32,019 nucleotides of DNA from Lentisphaerae bacterium GWF2_57_35 (GTDB lineage: Bacteria > Verrucomicrobiota > Kiritimatiellia > CAIQIC01 > GWF2-57-35): the NCBI GenBank assembly GCA_001804865.1, contig MHBK01000014.1, forward strand, positions 1 to 32,019, written 5' to 3'. The number at the start of each line of letters is the position of its first letter. The first letter of the stretch is position 1. This document shows positions 30,163-32,019 of this stretch, one piece after another. The translations under genes were made by a program, and so were the position numbers. The notes under the pieces are model-generated. The model saw nothing but the letters and a program-made list of their open reading frames with translations, made no database searches and was not told the origin of the DNA.

Positions 30163-31749
30163 TCAGTTCGGATTTCCCAGCAAGCGCCGGTCGGGAAATT
30201 CCTTGTTGAATTTTAGCCAGGCGGTTTCGACGTCCGATTTGGGCGATTTATCTCCCCGGCACGCTTGGACAAAATGGCGCTGAGGCGGCAAGGGAGGGAT
30301 CTCGCCGTTGACCAGCGCATCCATGTAATAACCGATCGTATGAATGTAATATTTTTCCCGGGGCGAATAGCGCTCGCCCAATTCCACCGGGTATCCGCCC
30401 TTGAGCAGAACCTCCAGGTGGTCCGGCGGAAAAGGCGATTTGATTTCGGAAATAATCTCGATGACCCGTTGGATGGCCTCGGAATTCTTTAAAATGCCGG
30501 TATGCGTTGCGTTGAACCCATACTGCCGCTTGGCCTCGCCTTGTGCTTGAGCGCTGAGTTGGCTCGAAAGCGGAACCACGCCGTCGCTGTTTTCGCCGAA
30601 CTTGACGGTGCTGGAATTGCCAAAGGCGTAAAACAGATGGAATTCGAGATTCGTTGCGAGCTTGTTCCGGTGCAAATCCTTGATGAACTCGCTGTCCGGG
30701 TTTACATCGCGCCACGCCGGGAGGACGACCGGCGCGTTGACGCCGTTCTTCGCTCCCGGATGTCCGCCCAGGGGACTGGCGAGCGTGATCAGCCGTTTCA
30801 CTTCCGGTTCGCTTCGTTTTCCGCGGCAACGGTTCAGCGCATCCCGCACGATCAGGCCGCCCATGCTATGCGCGACGATGACAATGGGCATGCCTTCCAG
30901 GGGGATCACTTTGCCCGACAGGAAAATCTTATAAAACATCTCGCTCAATTGATGGAGATCGTCTCCGGAGGGGTAATAAAAAAACCAGGGCCGAAACCAG
31001 CGCCGATCCAGACTCGCGACGATGCTCTCGAAATCCCTGGCGCTTCCTCCCATGCCGTGCACAAACACCACGGGAACCTTGTACCCCACATCTTCTTCCA
31101 AGGCGTAAAACATCATGGGCGCCGCTTCCAGGAAGGCCGCGGGTTCGTACATGCCCAGAAGGGCCATCTGCTGCGAAAAAATTTCGTCGTCCAGACAACG
31201 AATCGTCCCCTTGGGATAAAAAAGCGATTCGGCAATGACTTCTCTTTGGGGAACCTCCAGGCGAAAGGAGTTGTTCGAGCTCAAGGAAAAGGGAAATCGG
31301 AGATTGATGTCGTAACCTTCCAACACCCTTTTCGGCGACGTCTCGTCGTTGAGCAAAACCGTCCGGCCGCCGATGGCTTCCCGCTCGGTGTAAATCCCGT
31401 CCCGATCCAAATCGCTCAAGACAAGCAACCGATAAGCGCCCTGAGGCAAATTCAGGCCGTAATATAAATCCAACTGCGACAGGTAATTCACATCGACGAT
31501 TTCGTTGGTTCCATACCGATCCGAAAAGGCCGCAACGGCGATCGCTTCCTTATTGGCGGCCGTCCCATTTTTCAGTTTTCCCAACACGAAATAATTTTCG
31601 CTGTCGAGCATGTGTTTGTTGGCGCGCTGGGTCGGTTGGACCTTCTGATGGATGGAGTATTGAACTTGTTTGCCGGCGCTGTGCAGATACGAACAGCCGG
31701 CTGTTCCGGCCGCAAGGCAGAGTAGTAAAGGCAGAATTCTGATCTTCAT
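30163..31749 (-). CDS. Alpha/beta-hydrolase lipoprotein (lipase/esterase-like)
   Basis: This 528-residue protein has a lipoprotein signal peptide ending in lipobox TAGC (Cys19). Residues about 45-215 are an N-terminal beta-rich domain of unknown family. The hydrolase core is PVVFVHGMGGSARDF (oxyanion, HG at 231-232), VAHSMGGLIVRDAL with nucleophile Ser295 (G-x-S-x-G variant H-S-M-G), Asp389 in NSDGVVPLSSQ and His416 in ATHTGIL. This is a PGAP1/LipA-like esterase layout. The ATG at 31749 has GGTGAG about eight bases upstream; an in-frame GTG at 31761 is the alternative. It probably acts on lipids or esters at the cell surface. It is convergent with the EEP gene, eight bases apart. Confidence 0.88.
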   Translation of the reverse strand: MKIRILPLLLCLAAGTAGCSYLHSAGKQVQYSIHQKVQPTQRANKHMLDSENYFVLGKLKNGTAANKEAIAVAAFSDRYGTNEIVDVNYLSQLDLYYGLNLPQGAYRLLVLSDLDRDGIYTEREAIGGRTVLLNDETSPKRVLEGYDINLRFPFSLSSNNSFRLEVPQREVIAESLFYPKGTIRCLDDEIFSQQMALLGMYEPAAFLEAAPMMFYALEEDVGYKVPVVFVHGMGGSARDFESIVASLDRRWFRPWFFYYPSGDDLHQLSEMFYKIFLSGKVIPLEGMPIVIVAHSMGGLIVRDALNRCRGKRSEPEVKRLITLASPLGGHPGAKNGVNAPVVLPAWRDVNPDSEFIKDLHRNKLATNLEFHLFYAFGNSSTVKFGENSDGVVPLSSQLSAQAQGEAKRQYGFNATHTGILKNSEAIQRVIEIISEIKSPFPPDHLEVLLKGGYPVELGERYSPREKYYIHTIGYYMDALVNGEIPPLPPQRHFVQACRGDKSPKSDVETAWLKFNKEFPDRRLLGNPN

Positions 31750-31761
31750 TTTTGTGCTCAC

Positions 31762-32008
31762 CGTGATGAATGTTTCCTGGCTCCCATCAGGCTCAAGGCT
31801 GCAAGGGTCGCGAAATCATTATTCATCCAATAAGCTCCTAATCTTCTAATGCTTTGCCCGCTTGATTGCCGTGTCGCTCATGGTGTGCGCCTTTTAATTT
31901 CATATCTTAGCCCGCATTTCTCACAAAGATAGTTGACGAGGGTTGCGCGTTGTTGTGCAACTCGTTTATCACAAATGAGATACACAACATACGGAGGCAA
32001 CCCGCGTC
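31762..32008. other. Intergenic space upstream of the last partial gene
   Basis: No gene was recognised here. TTGACG at 31933-31938 matches a -35 hexamer, but no clear -10 follows at 17 bases. gttgc/gcaac short inverted elements occur at 31942 and 31956. The stretch probably carries divergent promoters for the lipoprotein and the gene at 32009. Confidence 0.35.
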
Positions 32009-32019
32009 ATGACAGACTG
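31993..32019 (+). CDS. Start of a further gene, truncated by the window end
   Basis: GGAGG (31993-31997) is followed eleven bases later by ATG at 32009 (Met-Thr-Asp). Only three codons are present in the window (32009-32019), so the product cannot be named. The clear ribosome site makes a real start likely but not certain. Confidence 0.5.

Noticed and set aside
1..32019. tRNA, rRNA, prophage, toxin-antitoxin or defence genes
   Set aside because: None was found by eye. Short RNAs can be missed without a covariance search, so this is not proof of absence.

Overview
The window looks like one piece of a free-living, GC-rich bacterial chromosome. There is no phage, plasmid, transposase, CRISPR array or RNA gene that I can recognise. 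Several traits fit the PVC superphylum (Kiritimatiellota, Lentisphaerota or Verrucomicrobiota): a secreted GANIGWINF-repeat protein with thrombospondin-type-3-like Asp-rich motifs, many hairpin repeats between genes (including an 'aaccacgaatgaacacgaat' family), and large blocks of glycosyltransferase genes. This placement is an inference from gene style, with low to moderate confidence.

Layout. Bases 1-3400: a four-domain sulfur-trafficking fusion (CoA-disulfide-reductase-like, rhodanese, TusA, DsrE) convergent with a SAM methyltransferase. Bases 3600-7900, plus strand: a small polysaccharide-locus protein, a GT4 glycosyltransferase, a PHP-like protein, a chorismate mutase of the eukaryotic (yeast/plant) type, and a first RlmN/Cfr-family radical SAM methyltransferase followed by a hairpin terminator. 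Bases 7900-9550: PpnP-like nucleoside phosphorylase, a small exported protein and a YbaK/ProX-type deacylase. Bases 9600-19100, minus strand: a surface-polysaccharide operon of a large GT-C-like membrane protein, polysaccharide deacetylase, GT4, Wzx/MATE-like flippase, second GT4 and GlpD; its four central genes are joined by 4-base stop/start overlaps. Bases 19100-22800: a divergent B12-binding radical SAM protein, then a minus-strand pair of GT4 and hexapeptide acyltransferase. Bases 22900-25000, plus strand: SGNH esterase lipoprotein, then a winged-helix protein with a decayed nucleotidyltransferase domain overlapping an Asp/Glu racemase. Bases 25000-32019: a REC-PAS-histidine kinase, the GANIGWINF protein, a second RlmN with an overlapping endonuclease/exonuclease/phosphatase-family membrane protein, a lipase-like lipoprotein, and the first codons of one more gene.

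How the genes fit together. The middle of the window can supply most steps of making and exporting a glycan: sugar transfer (three GT4 enzymes here plus one at 4068), lipid-linked unit flipping, acylation, deacetylation and possible GT-C-type modification. The substrate cannot be read from sequence.

Most notable observations: (1) the eukaryotic-type chorismate mutase, whose active-site differences from yeast match the E. coli enzyme; (2) an Asp/Glu racemase with Ser83/Cys197 in place of the usual Cys/Cys pair; (3) a 7-base-periodic ACTGATN hairpin that supplies the last codons of the acyltransferase; (4) at least six kinds of hairpin repeat, generally one per intergenic space. I found no clearly new defence or mobile system. 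All family calls come from reading motifs by eye; no search was run.
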